Shown one piece after another: positions 54,959 to 63,405 of a DNA stretch of 64,000 nucleotides; the stretch's first letter is position 1, and the number at the start of each line of letters is the position of its first letter. The translations under genes were made by a program, and so were the position numbers. Origin of the DNA: Ancalomicrobiaceae bacterium S20 (GTDB taxonomy: Bacteria; Pseudomonadota; Alphaproteobacteria; Rhizobiales; Ancalomicrobiaceae); contig CP158568.1 in assembly GCA_040269895.1 (NCBI GenBank), positions 3,194,716 through 3,258,715 of the forward strand, read 5' to 3'. The notes under the pieces were generated by a model, which was not told the DNA's origin, did not search any database, and worked only from the letters and a program-made list of their open reading frames with translations.

Positions 54959-54974
54959 TTAATGAGCCGTTAAC
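54959..54974 (-). promoter_or_regulatory. CtrA-type site upstream of the DUF1127 gene
   Basis: TTAA-TGAGCCG-TTAAC is an exact match to the CtrA consensus TTAA-N7-TTAAC. It lies between the divergent DUF1127 gene and the gntR-uxaC operon; the site is nearly symmetric, so which side it controls cannot be told. Confidence 0.5.
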
Positions 54975-55366
54975 GATGCCGAACCGCAGAAAGAAAGGAT
55001 TATGACCGGAATACGAAGCTTTGCGGAGTCATGACGGCGCAAGCGACCGAACGGCCCCGCCAAAGCCATAATTCGCCATCCATGCGCTCAATGATTGGCT
55101 CGTTCATTGGTCAGGTGAATATTTGGGCATTTTGCGTTGCCGTAAACAGCCTGTTCAGCATCCGGCGAAGATTTCGCTGATCGCGTCGCTCGTCGGTCGT
55201 TCCGGCCCTCGGCCACCCTCTCCCGGACGACCGGGCGGCCCGCCCCGGAGCGGCGGTCCGGTGCTTAAGAGCCCTGGCGACGGCCGTTGCGTTCGCCGGC
55301 AGTCAAATTGGTCAGGCCACCTTGCCCCTTGATCATCATTCCGAAAGGCGATACAGCCGATCCTGC

Positions 55367-55375
55367 TAACATGTT
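55367..55375. promoter_or_regulatory. Candidate operator before gntR-uxaC
   Basis: TAACATGTT lies 12 bases before the gntR start codon and matches the core of the 12-bp palindrome upstream of kdgK at 32340. Its location suggests autoregulation by the GntR protein. Confidence 0.45.
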
Positions 55376-55387
55376 TGAAGGACCGCG

Positions 55388-56110
55388 ATGCCGTTCCAGG
55401 CGATCGAGACCCAGCGCCTCTATCAGCAGGTCGCCCAGCAGGTGGCCGGCCTGATCCATGGCGGCGAGCTCGGTCCCGGCGAGCGGCTGCCGCCCGAACG
55501 CGACCTCGCGCGCCGGCTCGGCGTCAGCCGGCCGACCGTGCGCGAGGCGATGATCGCGCTCGAGATCGCCGGTCTGGTCGAGGTGCGCGTCGGCTCGGGC
55601 ATCTATGTCCGGCAGCCGAACGGCGCCGACGGCGCGGCGCCGAGCTTCGACGAGGGGCCAAGCCCTTACGAGATCGTCGATGCGCGTCTGATGATCGAGC
55701 CCCTGATCGCGGCCGACGCGGCGCGTAATGCCACCGCGGCCGACGACGCCGCGATCGCCTCGACCCTGGCCGAACTCGAAGCCGCGGGCACGCGCGAACT
55801 GCGCGAGGCGGCGGATCGGCGTTTCCATACGCTGATCGCACGGGCGGCCGGCAACTCGGTGATGGTGACCTTCGTCGAGTCGCTCTGGGCCGGGATGAGC
55901 AGCACGCTGTTCGCCGCGCTCGCCGACCGCACCGGCCTGCCGGAGATCCGCGCCATCACGCTCGCCGATCACCGCGCCATCGCGACCGGCATCCGCGCCC
56001 GTGATCCGGGCGAGGCGGCGGAGGCGATGCGGGCGCATCTCGCCCAGGTCCGCAAAGTACTCGACACCACCGCCGACCCACCCGCCGGCAGTGCCGCGAC
56101 CCGACGCTGA
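55388..56110 (+). CDS. GntR/FadR-family regulator of uronate genes
   Basis: The 240-residue product has an N-terminal GntR winged helix (LGPGERLPPERDLARRLGVSRPTVREAMIALEIAGLVEV, outline; DNA-reading SRPTVREAM) and a C-terminal all-helical FCD domain (VDARLMIEPLIAADAARN, RRFHTLIARAAGN, ADHRAIATGI) whose Asp/His residues usually hold a metal ion. It is the first gene of the uxaC operon, 32 bases before uxaC, so it most likely responds to a uronate or its breakdown product. Confidence 0.92.
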   Translation: MPFQAIETQRLYQQVAQQVAGLIHGGELGPGERLPPERDLARRLGVSRPTVREAMIALEIAGLVEVRVGSGIYVRQPNGADGAAPSFDEGPSPYEIVDARLMIEPLIAADAARNATAADDAAIASTLAELEAAGTRELREAADRRFHTLIARAAGNSVMVTFVESLWAGMSSTLFAALADRTGLPEIRAITLADHRAIATGIRARDPGEAAEAMRAHLAQVRKVLDTTADPPAGSAATRR

Positions 56111-56142
56111 AGCAACAAGAACACCGCCAGGGAGAGAAGCCG

Positions 56143-57549
56143 ATGTCCCTCGTCCACCCCGACCGCCTGCTGCCGGCCGATCCCGCGACCCGCGACGTCG
56201 CGCGCCGGCTCTATGCTGCGGTCCGCGACCTGCCGATCGTGAGCCCGCACGGGCACACCGATCCGGCCTGGTACGCGCTCGACGAGGCGTTCCCGGACCC
56301 CGCCAAGCTGTTCGTCGTGCCGGACCACTACATCTACCGCATGCTCTATTCGCAGGGCGTCAAGCTCGAGGACCTGGGCATACCGACCCGCGACGGCGCG
56401 GCGGTCGAGACCGATCCGCGCACGATCTGGCGCCGCTTTGCCGGCCACTATCATCTGTTCCGCGGCACGCCGACGCGCTTCTGGCTCGACCACACGTTCG
56501 GCACGCTGTTCGATCTCGACGTCCGGCTCTCGGCCGAGACCGCCGATCTCTATTACGACCGCATCGCCGAGCGGCTCGCGACCCCGGCGTTCCGGCCGCG
56601 CGCGCTGTTCGAGCGGTTCAAGATCGAGGCGATCGCCACGACCGAGAGCCCGCTCGACGACCTCAAGTACCACCGGATCGTCCGCGACAGCGGCTGGACC
56701 GGCAAGGTCGTGACCGCCTATCGGCCCGACCCGGTCGTCGATCCGGACTTCGAGGGCTTCGCCGACAATGTGAAGGCGTTCGGCGCGCTGACCGGCGAGG
56801 ACACATCCACATGGGCCGGTTACCTCGCCGCCCACCGCACGCGCCGCGCCTATTTCCGGGCGTTCGGCGCGACCTCCACGGACCACGGCCATCCGACCGC
56901 CGCCACCGCGGATCTGTCGAAGGCCGACGCGGAAGCGCTCTACGCCAAGGTGATCTCCGGCAAGCACACGGCGGCCGAGGCCGAGCTGTTCCGCGCACAA
57001 ATGCTGACCGAGATGGCCGGCATGAGCGTCGAGGATGGCATGGTGCTGCAGATCCATCCCGGCTCGTTCCGCAACTACAACAAGCCGGTGTTCGAGCGTT
57101 TCGGCCGCGACAAGGGCTGCGACATCCCGACCGCGACCGATTACGTGAAGGCGCTGAAGCCGCTGCTCGATCGCTACGGCAACGAGCGGGATCTGACCAT
57201 CATCCTGTTCACGCTCGACGAGACATCCTACTCGCGCGAACTGGCGCCGCTCGCCGGCCACTTCCCGGCCCTGAAGCTCGGGCCGGCGTGGTGGTTCTTC
57301 GACAGCCCGGAGGGGATGCGCCGCTTCCGCGAGCTGACCACCGAGACCGCCGGCTTCTACAACACCGTCGGCTTCAACGACGACACCCGCGCCTACCTGT
57401 CGATCCCGGCCCGCCACGACATGGCCCGTCGGGTCGACTGCGGCTATCTCGCCGAACTGGTCGTCAAACATCAGATCGGCGAGGACGAGGCCTTCGAGGT
57501 CGCCCACGACCTCGCCTACAGGCTCGCTAGGCAAGCCTACAAGCTCTGA
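56143..57549 (+). CDS. uxaC: Glucuronate isomerase
   Basis: The 468-residue enzyme converts D-glucuronate to D-fructuronate (and galacturonate to tagaturonate). It has the metal-site start LPIVSPHGHTDPAWYA (His-x-His), DHYIYRMLYSQGV, IEAIATTESPLDDL, MVLQIHPGSFRNYN and GPAWWFFDSPEGM. Length and N-terminus MSLVHPDRLLP are normal for the family. GGGAGA precedes the ATG. It lies after gntR and before the transporter genes of the same operon. Confidence 0.95.
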   Translation: MSLVHPDRLLPADPATRDVARRLYAAVRDLPIVSPHGHTDPAWYALDEAFPDPAKLFVVPDHYIYRMLYSQGVKLEDLGIPTRDGAAVETDPRTIWRRFAGHYHLFRGTPTRFWLDHTFGTLFDLDVRLSAETADLYYDRIAERLATPAFRPRALFERFKIEAIATTESPLDDLKYHRIVRDSGWTGKVVTAYRPDPVVDPDFEGFADNVKAFGALTGEDTSTWAGYLAAHRTRRAYFRAFGATSTDHGHPTAATADLSKADAEALYAKVISGKHTAAEAELFRAQMLTEMAGMSVEDGMVLQIHPGSFRNYNKPVFERFGRDKGCDIPTATDYVKALKPLLDRYGNERDLTIILFTLDETSYSRELAPLAGHFPALKLGPAWWFFDSPEGMRRFRELTTETAGFYNTVGFNDDTRAYLSIPARHDMARRVDCGYLAELVVKHQIGEDEAFEVAHDLAYRLARQAYKL

Positions 57550-57599
57550 AATCGGACCGTCGGACCGGGAGATCCGACGGGACCACCAAGGGAGGAACA

Positions 57600-58793
57600 A
57601 TGATGAATAACTTCGAAATCTCACGCCGCGGCCTTCTGATGAGCGGTGCCGGCGCCGCCGGCCTCGCGCTCGCCGGCCGTCCGGCCTTCGCGGCGCTGTC
57701 GAAGCCCGCCTCGCCGGTCACGATCAACGTGGTCGACGTCGCCGGCAATCTGGCGCTGACCCAGAAGGCGATCGAAAACTATCGCAAGGCCAAGCCGGAC
57801 TGGGTCTCGAAGATCACCTTCTCCAAGGCGCCGGCGCCGGAGCTGCCGGGCAAGATCAAGGCGCAGCAGGACGCCAACCGCGTCGACATCGACCTCGTGC
57901 TGACCGGCACCGACGTGCTGTCGGCCGGCATCGACCAGAAGCTCTGGATCGAACTGGTCTCGGCCAAGGCCGCCGACCTGCCGAAGCTGCAGGACATCTA
58001 TCTGGAGCCGGCGTGGCGCATGCAGAGCCTCGCGCAGGGCTTCGGCGTCTGCGTGACCTACTATCCGTCCGGCCCGCTGCTCGAGTATGCCCCCGAGCGC
58101 GTCGCCAAGGTGCCGACCACCACCGACGAACTCTTGGCCTGGGCCAAGGCCAACCCGAAAAAGTTCCAGTATGCCCGCCCGGCCAACTCCGGCCCGGGCC
58201 GCACCTGGCTCATGGGCCTGCCCTACCTGCTCGGCGACAAGGATCCGAAGGATCCGATCGGCGGCTGGGACAAGACCTGGGCCTACCTGCGCGAACTCGG
58301 CGAGACAATCGAGAACTATCCGGCCGGCACCACGCCGACCATGAAGGCGCTCGGCGAGGGCACCGTCGACATGATCGTCTCGACCACGGGCTGGGACATC
58401 AACCCGCGCGTGCTCGGCGTCGTGCCGAAGTCGGCCGAGGTCGCGGCGCTCAAGGGTTTCCGCTGGGTCGCCGACGCGCATTACATGTGCGTGCCGAAGG
58501 GCGTCTCGGACGAGAAGCTCGCCGTCATCCTCGACCTGATGAACTGGCTGCTCAAGCCCGACCAGCAGGCCTACACCTATGACGAGGGCTACTTCTATCC
58601 GGGCCCGGCGGTGAAGGGCGTGACCCTCGACATGGCCCCGGCGGAGAGCCAGGCCGCGATCAAGGAATTCGGCCGGCCGGCCTACGACAAGCTGATCGCC
58701 GACAACCCGATCGAGCTGCCGCTGACGCCCGACAAGATGGTCCTCGCGTTCCGCAAGTGGGACGAGGAGATCGGCGCGCGCAAGGGCAAGTGA
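57600..58793 (+). CDS. ABC transporter extracellular binding protein, TAT-exported
   Basis: The 397-residue product has a twin-arginine-like signal (ISRRGLLMSGAGAAGLALAG) and an extracellular solute-binding family-1 fold of the putrescine/iron/thiamine (POPT) type: VTINVVDVAGNLALTQKAIE, DIDLVLTGTDVLSAGIDQ, GVCVTYYPSGPLL, MIVSTTGWDINPRV. The ATPase and two permeases follow. Position between uxaC and uxuB suggests a hexuronate or uronate-oligomer ligand, although many relatives bind polyamines. AGGGAGGAA precedes the start. Confidence 0.87.
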   Translation: MMNNFEISRRGLLMSGAGAAGLALAGRPAFAALSKPASPVTINVVDVAGNLALTQKAIENYRKAKPDWVSKITFSKAPAPELPGKIKAQQDANRVDIDLVLTGTDVLSAGIDQKLWIELVSAKAADLPKLQDIYLEPAWRMQSLAQGFGVCVTYYPSGPLLEYAPERVAKVPTTTDELLAWAKANPKKFQYARPANSGPGRTWLMGLPYLLGDKDPKDPIGGWDKTWAYLRELGETIENYPAGTTPTMKALGEGTVDMIVSTTGWDINPRVLGVVPKSAEVAALKGFRWVADAHYMCVPKGVSDEKLAVILDLMNWLLKPDQQAYTYDEGYFYPGPAVKGVTLDMAPAESQAAIKEFGRPAYDKLIADNPIELPLTPDKMVLAFRKWDEEIGARKGK

Positions 58794-58917
58794 GCCCTGC
58801 CGGTCGCGCCGGCGGGCCCTGCCCCACGGCGCGACCGGTCTTGTTCAAAATCCCCAGGATCGTTCACCGCATCACCCGCCGTCGAGGCGCGTGACCCCGC
58901 GGGCCAGCCCGACACGG

Positions 58918-59997
58918 ATGTCTCCGATGGCTCTTTCGCATGCCGCGTTCCGGCAACTCCGCCTCGAAGGCCTGCAGCGCAACTTCGGCGCCTACAATGC
59001 CCTGAAGGGGCTCGACCTCACCATCGAACGCGGCGAATTCATCGCACTGCTTGGGCCGTCGGGCTGCGGCAAGACCACCGCGCTCAACTGCATCGCCGGC
59101 CTGCTCGCGGTCACCGGCGGCCGCATCATGCTCGACGACAAGCGCGTCGACACGCTGCGCCCGGAAGAGCGCGGCTTCGGCATGGTGTTCCAGAACTACG
59201 CGCTGTTCCCGCACATGACGGTCGCCCGCAACGTCGGCTTCGGCCTTCGGATGCGCGGCGTGCCGAAGGCGGAGGCCGACAAGCGCATCGCCGAGGCGCT
59301 GGCGCTGGTGCGGCTCACCAATCAGGCGGAGAAGCTGCCGGGCCAGCTCTCCGGCGGCCAGCAGCAGCGCGTGGCCATCGCGCGCGCCATCGTCATCGAG
59401 CCGCCGCTCGTGCTCATGGACGAGCCGCTGTCGAACCTCGACGCCAAGCTTCGGCTCGAGATGCGCGCCGAGATCCGCCGCATCCACCAGTCGCTCGGCT
59501 CGACCACGATCTACGTCACCCACGATCAGGAGGAGGCGCTGTCGCTCGCCGACCGGATCGTGGTGCTGCGCGAGGGCGAGATCCGGCAGGTCGGCACGCC
59601 CGAGGACCTTTATGCCCGGCCGGCGCATGTCGATGTCGCCGAGTTCATGGGCTACCGCAACCGCATCGCCGGCCGCGTCGTGGCGCGCGACGGCGAGACG
59701 GTGACGGTCGACATCAACGGCGCCCGTGTGACCGGAACCGCGCGCGAGGCGCTCGCCGGCGAGGCCGCGGTCGTCGCGCTGCGCCCCGACGACCTCTGCC
59801 CGGCCGAGACCGACAACGCCATTCCGGCGACCGTCGAGGCGATCGAATATCGCGGCCGCGAGTTCCACGGCATCGCCCGCTCGGCGACCGGTGTCGAACT
59901 GCACTTCTCGTCCGAGCATGGCGTCCGGCCGGGCGAGACGGTCCGGCTCGGCGCCGATCCGGCGCGCACGCTGGTGTTCGCGGGAGGCGCGGCATGA
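58918..59997 (+). CDS. ABC transporter, ATP-binding protein (PotA/UgpC type)
   Basis: The 359-residue ATPase has Walker [11 protein letters not shown]-loop [17 protein letters not shown], signature [15 protein letters not shown], Walker [13 protein letters not shown] and H-loop [10 protein letters not shown], plus a C-terminal TOBE regulatory domain (about 255-350). ATG at 58918 or 58927, or GTG at 58891, could be the start; no strong ribosome site distinguishes them. The stop overlaps the first permease by four bases (ATGA). The ORF is 125 bases after the binding-protein gene. Confidence 0.92.
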   Translation: MSPMALSHAAFRQLRLEGLQRNFGAYNALKGLDLTIERGEFIALLGPSGCGKTTALNCIAGLLAVTGGRIMLDDKRVDTLRPEERGFGMVFQNYALFPHMTVARNVGFGLRMRGVPKAEADKRIAEALALVRLTNQAEKLPGQLSGGQQQRVAIARAIVIEPPLVLMDEPLSNLDAKLRLEMRAEIRRIHQSLGSTTIYVTHDQEEALSLADRIVVLREGEIRQVGTPEDLYARPAHVDVAEFMGYRNRIAGRVVARDGETVTVDINGARVTGTAREALAGEAAVVALRPDDLCPAETDNAIPATVEAIEYRGREFHGIARSATGVELHFSSEHGVRPGETVRLGADPARTLVFAGGAA

Positions 59998-60896
59998 GCT
60001 CGACCGCTCTTCCAGATCGCGGCCCGACGCTCGGCCAGCGCCTCGCGGCGCGCGGGCTCGACGGCGTCACGCTCCTGGTGCTGCCGGCGGCGCTCTTCAT
60101 CGTCGGCCTGTTCATCTACCCGTTCCTTTACGGGCTGGTGCTCTCCTTCGAGCCGAAAGCCGGCGGCGGCTGGCTCGCCAATTACGAGAAGTTCTTCTCC
60201 GATCCGTTCCTCTACAAGACGATCTGGATCACGCTGCGCCTCGCCCTGCCGGTCACGCTCCTGAACATCCTGCTCGCGATCCCGATCGCGTTCCGGGTCC
60301 GCCTGCTGCGCCGGCAGCGGCTCCTGACCACCATTCTCGTCCTGCCGATCACGCTCGGCACCGTGCTGGTCGCCGAGGGCATGCTGTTCTACTTCGGGCC
60401 GCAGGGTTGGTTCAGCCGGACCTTGATGTTCCTGCACATCACCTCCGGCCCGGTGAAGCTCACGCTCGGCTATTGGGGCGTGTTCCTGTCGCTGATGATC
60501 ACGGGCTTTCCCTTCACCTTCCTGCTGACGCTCTCCTACGTGACCGGCATCGATCCGAGCCTCGAGAGCGCCGCCGCGACGCTCGGCGCGAGCCCGGCGG
60601 CGCGGTTCCGCGAGGTGTTCCTGCCGCTGCTGGTGCCGGGTCTGGCAATCACCTTCTGCCTGTCGTTCGTGCAGGCCTATTCGGTGCTGCCCTCGGCAGT
60701 GCTGGTCGGCGACCCCGCCAACGCCACGCGCGTGATCTCGATCGCGGCCTATCAGGCGGCGTCCGAGGAGTACGACTACTCGATGGCCTCGGCGATCGCG
60801 ATGATCATGGGCGCGGTCCAGCTCGGCGTCGTGACGATCGTGCTGATGCTCCGGTCGCTGTTCTATCGCGGCCCGGCCGGCGGCGCGAAGGGTTGA
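59994..60896 (+). CDS. ABC transporter permease 1
   Basis: The 300-residue membrane protein has about six spans starting LLVLPAALFIVGLFIYPFLYGLVLSF (outline) and the EAA loop SAAATLGASPAARFREVFLPLL. This is the PotB-like permease class. It overlaps the ATPase gene by four bases and precedes the second permease by ten, so the heteromeric transporter is encoded as one unit. Confidence 0.92.
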   Translation: MSSTALPDRGPTLGQRLAARGLDGVTLLVLPAALFIVGLFIYPFLYGLVLSFEPKAGGGWLANYEKFFSDPFLYKTIWITLRLALPVTLLNILLAIPIAFRVRLLRRQRLLTTILVLPITLGTVLVAEGMLFYFGPQGWFSRTLMFLHITSGPVKLTLGYWGVFLSLMITGFPFTFLLTLSYVTGIDPSLESAAATLGASPAARFREVFLPLLVPGLAITFCLSFVQAYSVLPSAVLVGDPANATRVISIAAYQAASEEYDYSMASAIAMIMGAVQLGVVTIVLMLRSLFYRGPAGGAKG

Positions 60897-60906
60897 GGAG
60901 AGCGGC

Positions 60907-61752
60907 ATGAACAATCGCTTCGACACGCTCTCCACCCGCATCTGGGCGATCGCCGTCTGGGTCGTGGTCGGCTTCTTCATCGTCAACCTGATCGGCCTGA
61001 TCGGCTCGGTCGTGGTGTCGTCCTTCGGCACGCGCTGGCTCGGCACCTGGCTGCCGGCCGGCTGGACCACCCGCTGGTACTATTCCGCCTGGGACGAATT
61101 CCAGCTCGGCGACGTGCTTTGGACGACCTTCCAGGTCGTCGGCTCGGTCGTCGCGCTGTCGGGCCTGATCGGCGTGCCGGCGGCCTATGCGATGGCGCGA
61201 CGCGCGTTTCCCGGCAAGCGGCTCGTGATGCTGATCTTCCTCTTGCCGCTGCTCGTGCCGCCGGTCACCTTCGGCATTCCGCTCGCGACCGTGCTCTACA
61301 AGGTCGGGCTCGGCGGCACGCTGATGGGCGTGATCCTCGCCAATCTGGTGCCGACGGTGCCGTTCGTGATCCTGGTGATGATCCCGTTCATCGAGCAGGT
61401 CGATCCCCGCATCGAGGCGGCGGCGCGGGTGTTCGGCGCCAACACGTTCCGCGTCTTCGTCCATGTCCTGGTGCCGATCCTGATGCCGGGCGTGCTCGCC
61501 GCGTTGCTGCTCGTGCTCGTCCGCACCATCGGCATGTTCGAGCTGACCTTCCTGACCGCCGGCCCGAGCTCGCAGACGCTGGTGGTGGCGCTCTACTACG
61601 CGGTGTTCGCCGCCGGCGTCCGCGCCGTGCAGTCGATCGACGCCATGGCGGTGATCTACATGGTCACGACGCTGATCTGGCTGATCATCGCGCTCAGGTT
61701 CGTCAACCCGACGCAGATCGTGGCGCGGGCGAAACGCTCCGACGCGCATTGA
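60907..61752 (+). CDS. ABC transporter permease 2
   Basis: The 281-residue membrane protein has six spans (for example VVVGFFIVNLIGLIGSVVVS and LVMLIFLLPLLVPPVTFGIP) and the EAA loop EAAARVFGANTFRVFVHVLVPIL (outline), like PotC. GAGGAGAG lies before the ATG at 60907. It is the partner of permease 1. uxuB follows after about 70 bases. Confidence 0.92.
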   Translation: MNNRFDTLSTRIWAIAVWVVVGFFIVNLIGLIGSVVVSSFGTRWLGTWLPAGWTTRWYYSAWDEFQLGDVLWTTFQVVGSVVALSGLIGVPAAYAMARRAFPGKRLVMLIFLLPLLVPPVTFGIPLATVLYKVGLGGTLMGVILANLVPTVPFVILVMIPFIEQVDPRIEAAARVFGANTFRVFVHVLVPILMPGVLAALLLVLVRTIGMFELTFLTAGPSSQTLVVALYYAVFAAGVRAVQSIDAMAVIYMVTTLIWLIIALRFVNPTQIVARAKRSDAH

Positions 61753-61824
61753 GTCTGTCAGGCGGAAGGCGTGCGACCAGATGAAGGCCGCACGCATATA
61801 AGCAAGCAAGAAAGAAGGCCCCCG

Positions 61825-63300
61825 ATGACCCTGCCCCGGCTCTCGAACGCCACGCTCGCCGACCTGCCCGCCGCCGTCGAACGCCCGGCCTATGACCGCG
61901 CCGCGATCGAGACCGGCATCGTCCATCTCGGCGTCGGCGCCTTCCACCGGGCGCATCAGGCCGTCTACACCGACGCGGTGCTGAAGGACGATCCGCGCTG
62001 GGGCATTCTCGGCGTCAGCCTGCGCAACCCGGACACGCGCGACGCGCTCGAGCCGCAGGACGGCCTCTATACGGTCGCGGCGGTCGACGGCGCCGGCGCG
62101 CGGCTCAAGATCGTCGGGTCGTCGACCGGGCTCGTCGTCGCGCCCGAGGATCCGGCCCGGCTGGTCGAGATCCTGGCGCGGCCGACCACCCGGATCGTCA
62201 CGCTGACCGTCACCGAGAAGGGCTATTGCCACGATCCGGCGACCGGCCGCCTCAACGAGAGCGACCCCGGCATCCGCCGCGATCTCGAGCATATCGACCG
62301 GCCGAAGACCGCGATCGGCTTTCTCGCCGCCGGGCTGAAGCGGCGCTTCGAGGCCGGTGTCGCGCCGTTCACGGTGCTCTCCTGCGACAACCTGCCGGCC
62401 AATGGCGAGACCGTGAAGCGGATCCTGAGCCGCTTCGCCGAGTTGGTCGATCCGGCGTTCGGCCGCTTCGTGGCGAGCGAGGTCGCGTTTCCCTCGTCGA
62501 TGGTCGACCGGATCGTGCCGGCGACCACCGAGGCCGATCATGCGACCATTGCCGCGGCGCTCGGCGTCGCCGACCACTGGCCGGTCATGACCGAGCCGTT
62601 CTCGCAATGGGTGATCGAGGATCATTTTACGCTCGGCCGGCCGGACTGGGCCTCGGCCGGCGCTGAGTTCGTCTCGGATGTGAAGCCCTACGAGCTCATG
62701 AAGCTCAGGCTGCTCAACGGGTCGCACTCGACCATCGCCTATCTCGGCTATCTGATGGGCCGCGGCACCGTCTCCGAAGCGATGGCCGTGCCGGCGCTGA
62801 AGCAGCTCGTCGCCGGCCTGATGGACGAGGAGATCACGCCGACCCTGCCGACGCTCTCCGGCTTCGACGTCGGCCGGTACAAGCGCTCGCTGGTCGAGCG
62901 GTTCGAAAATCCGGCGCTCAAGCACCGGACCTGGCAGATTGCCATGGACGGATCGCAGAAGCTGCCGCAGCGGCTGCTCGGCACGATCCGCGACCGGATC
63001 GCGGCCGGCGCGTCGTTCGAGCGGCTGGCGCTCGGTGTCGCCGCCTGGATGCGCTACGTCACCGGCCTCGACGAGGACGGCGCGCCGATCGACGTGCGCG
63101 ATCCGCTCGCCGCCCGGCTCAAGGCGATCGGCGAGGCGGGACGCGGCGATGCGCGCCACATGGTCGCCGGCTATCTCGAGGTGCGCGAGGTGTTCGGCGC
63201 CGATCTCGCCGGCCATGCCGATTTCCGCGCGACGCTGGAGCGCCATCTCACGAAGCTGCTGGCGCAAGGCGCGAGGGCGACCGTCGAAGGCCTCGCCTGA
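61825..63300 (+). CDS. uxuB: Fructuronate/mannitol dehydrogenase family, probably D-mannonate oxidoreductase
   Basis: The 491-residue NAD-dependent polyol dehydrogenase has IVHLGVGAFHRAHQAVYTDAV (outline), LTVTEKGYC, SCDNLPANGE, AFPSSMVDRIVP and the catalytic KLRLLNGSHSTIAYLGYL (Lys-x-x-x-x-Asn-x-x-His). Family members include mannitol dehydrogenase and UxuB (fructuronate reductase). UxuB is preferred because it shares the operon with uxaC, making mannonate from fructuronate. Mannonate dehydratase (uxuA) is not in the window. The ATG at 61825 follows GAAGG; an earlier in-frame codon at 61771 is unlikely. Confidence 0.88.
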   Translation: MTLPRLSNATLADLPAAVERPAYDRAAIETGIVHLGVGAFHRAHQAVYTDAVLKDDPRWGILGVSLRNPDTRDALEPQDGLYTVAAVDGAGARLKIVGSSTGLVVAPEDPARLVEILARPTTRIVTLTVTEKGYCHDPATGRLNESDPGIRRDLEHIDRPKTAIGFLAAGLKRRFEAGVAPFTVLSCDNLPANGETVKRILSRFAELVDPAFGRFVASEVAFPSSMVDRIVPATTEADHATIAAALGVADHWPVMTEPFSQWVIEDHFTLGRPDWASAGAEFVSDVKPYELMKLRLLNGSHSTIAYLGYLMGRGTVSEAMAVPALKQLVAGLMDEEITPTLPTLSGFDVGRYKRSLVERFENPALKHRTWQIAMDGSQKLPQRLLGTIRDRIAAGASFERLALGVAAWMRYVTGLDEDGAPIDVRDPLAARLKAIGEAGRGDARHMVAGYLEVREVFGADLAGHADFRATLERHLTKLLAQGARATVEGLA

Positions 63301-63344
63301 GCCCGATCCGGCCCGAGAACGCGATCAGGCCAGAGAACCGGCCA

Positions 63345-63378
63345 AGAAAAAGGGCCCCGCTCATCCGAGCGGGGCCCC
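63345..63378 (-). terminator. Terminator between uxuB and the cysteine protease gene
   Basis: GGGCCCCGCT (63352-63361) and AGCGGGGCCC (63368-63377) form a perfect 10-bp stem with a 6-base loop. On the minus strand TTTTTCTT follows, so it terminates the convergent protease gene; it may also help end the uxuB transcript. Confidence 0.85.
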
Positions 63379-63405
63379 TCGCAATTCAGCCGATCCGCCA
63401 GAGGA

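Larger units (their letters stand above)
54796..55387. other. Intergenic region with CtrA site and gntR operator, no gene seen
   Basis: This 590-base gap has a relatively AT-rich left half (54870-55170). It holds the CtrA-type site at 54959 and the operator-like TAACATGTT at 55367. The open frame at 55123-55332 has no protein character (Pro/Gly/Arg-rich) and no ribosome site. Both flanking genes point outward from it, so it carries two promoters. Confidence 0.55.

Noticed and set aside
55123-55332. A 69-codon frame in the gap before gntR
   Set aside because: Low-complexity Pro/Gly/Arg content, no ribosome site, no family resemblance.
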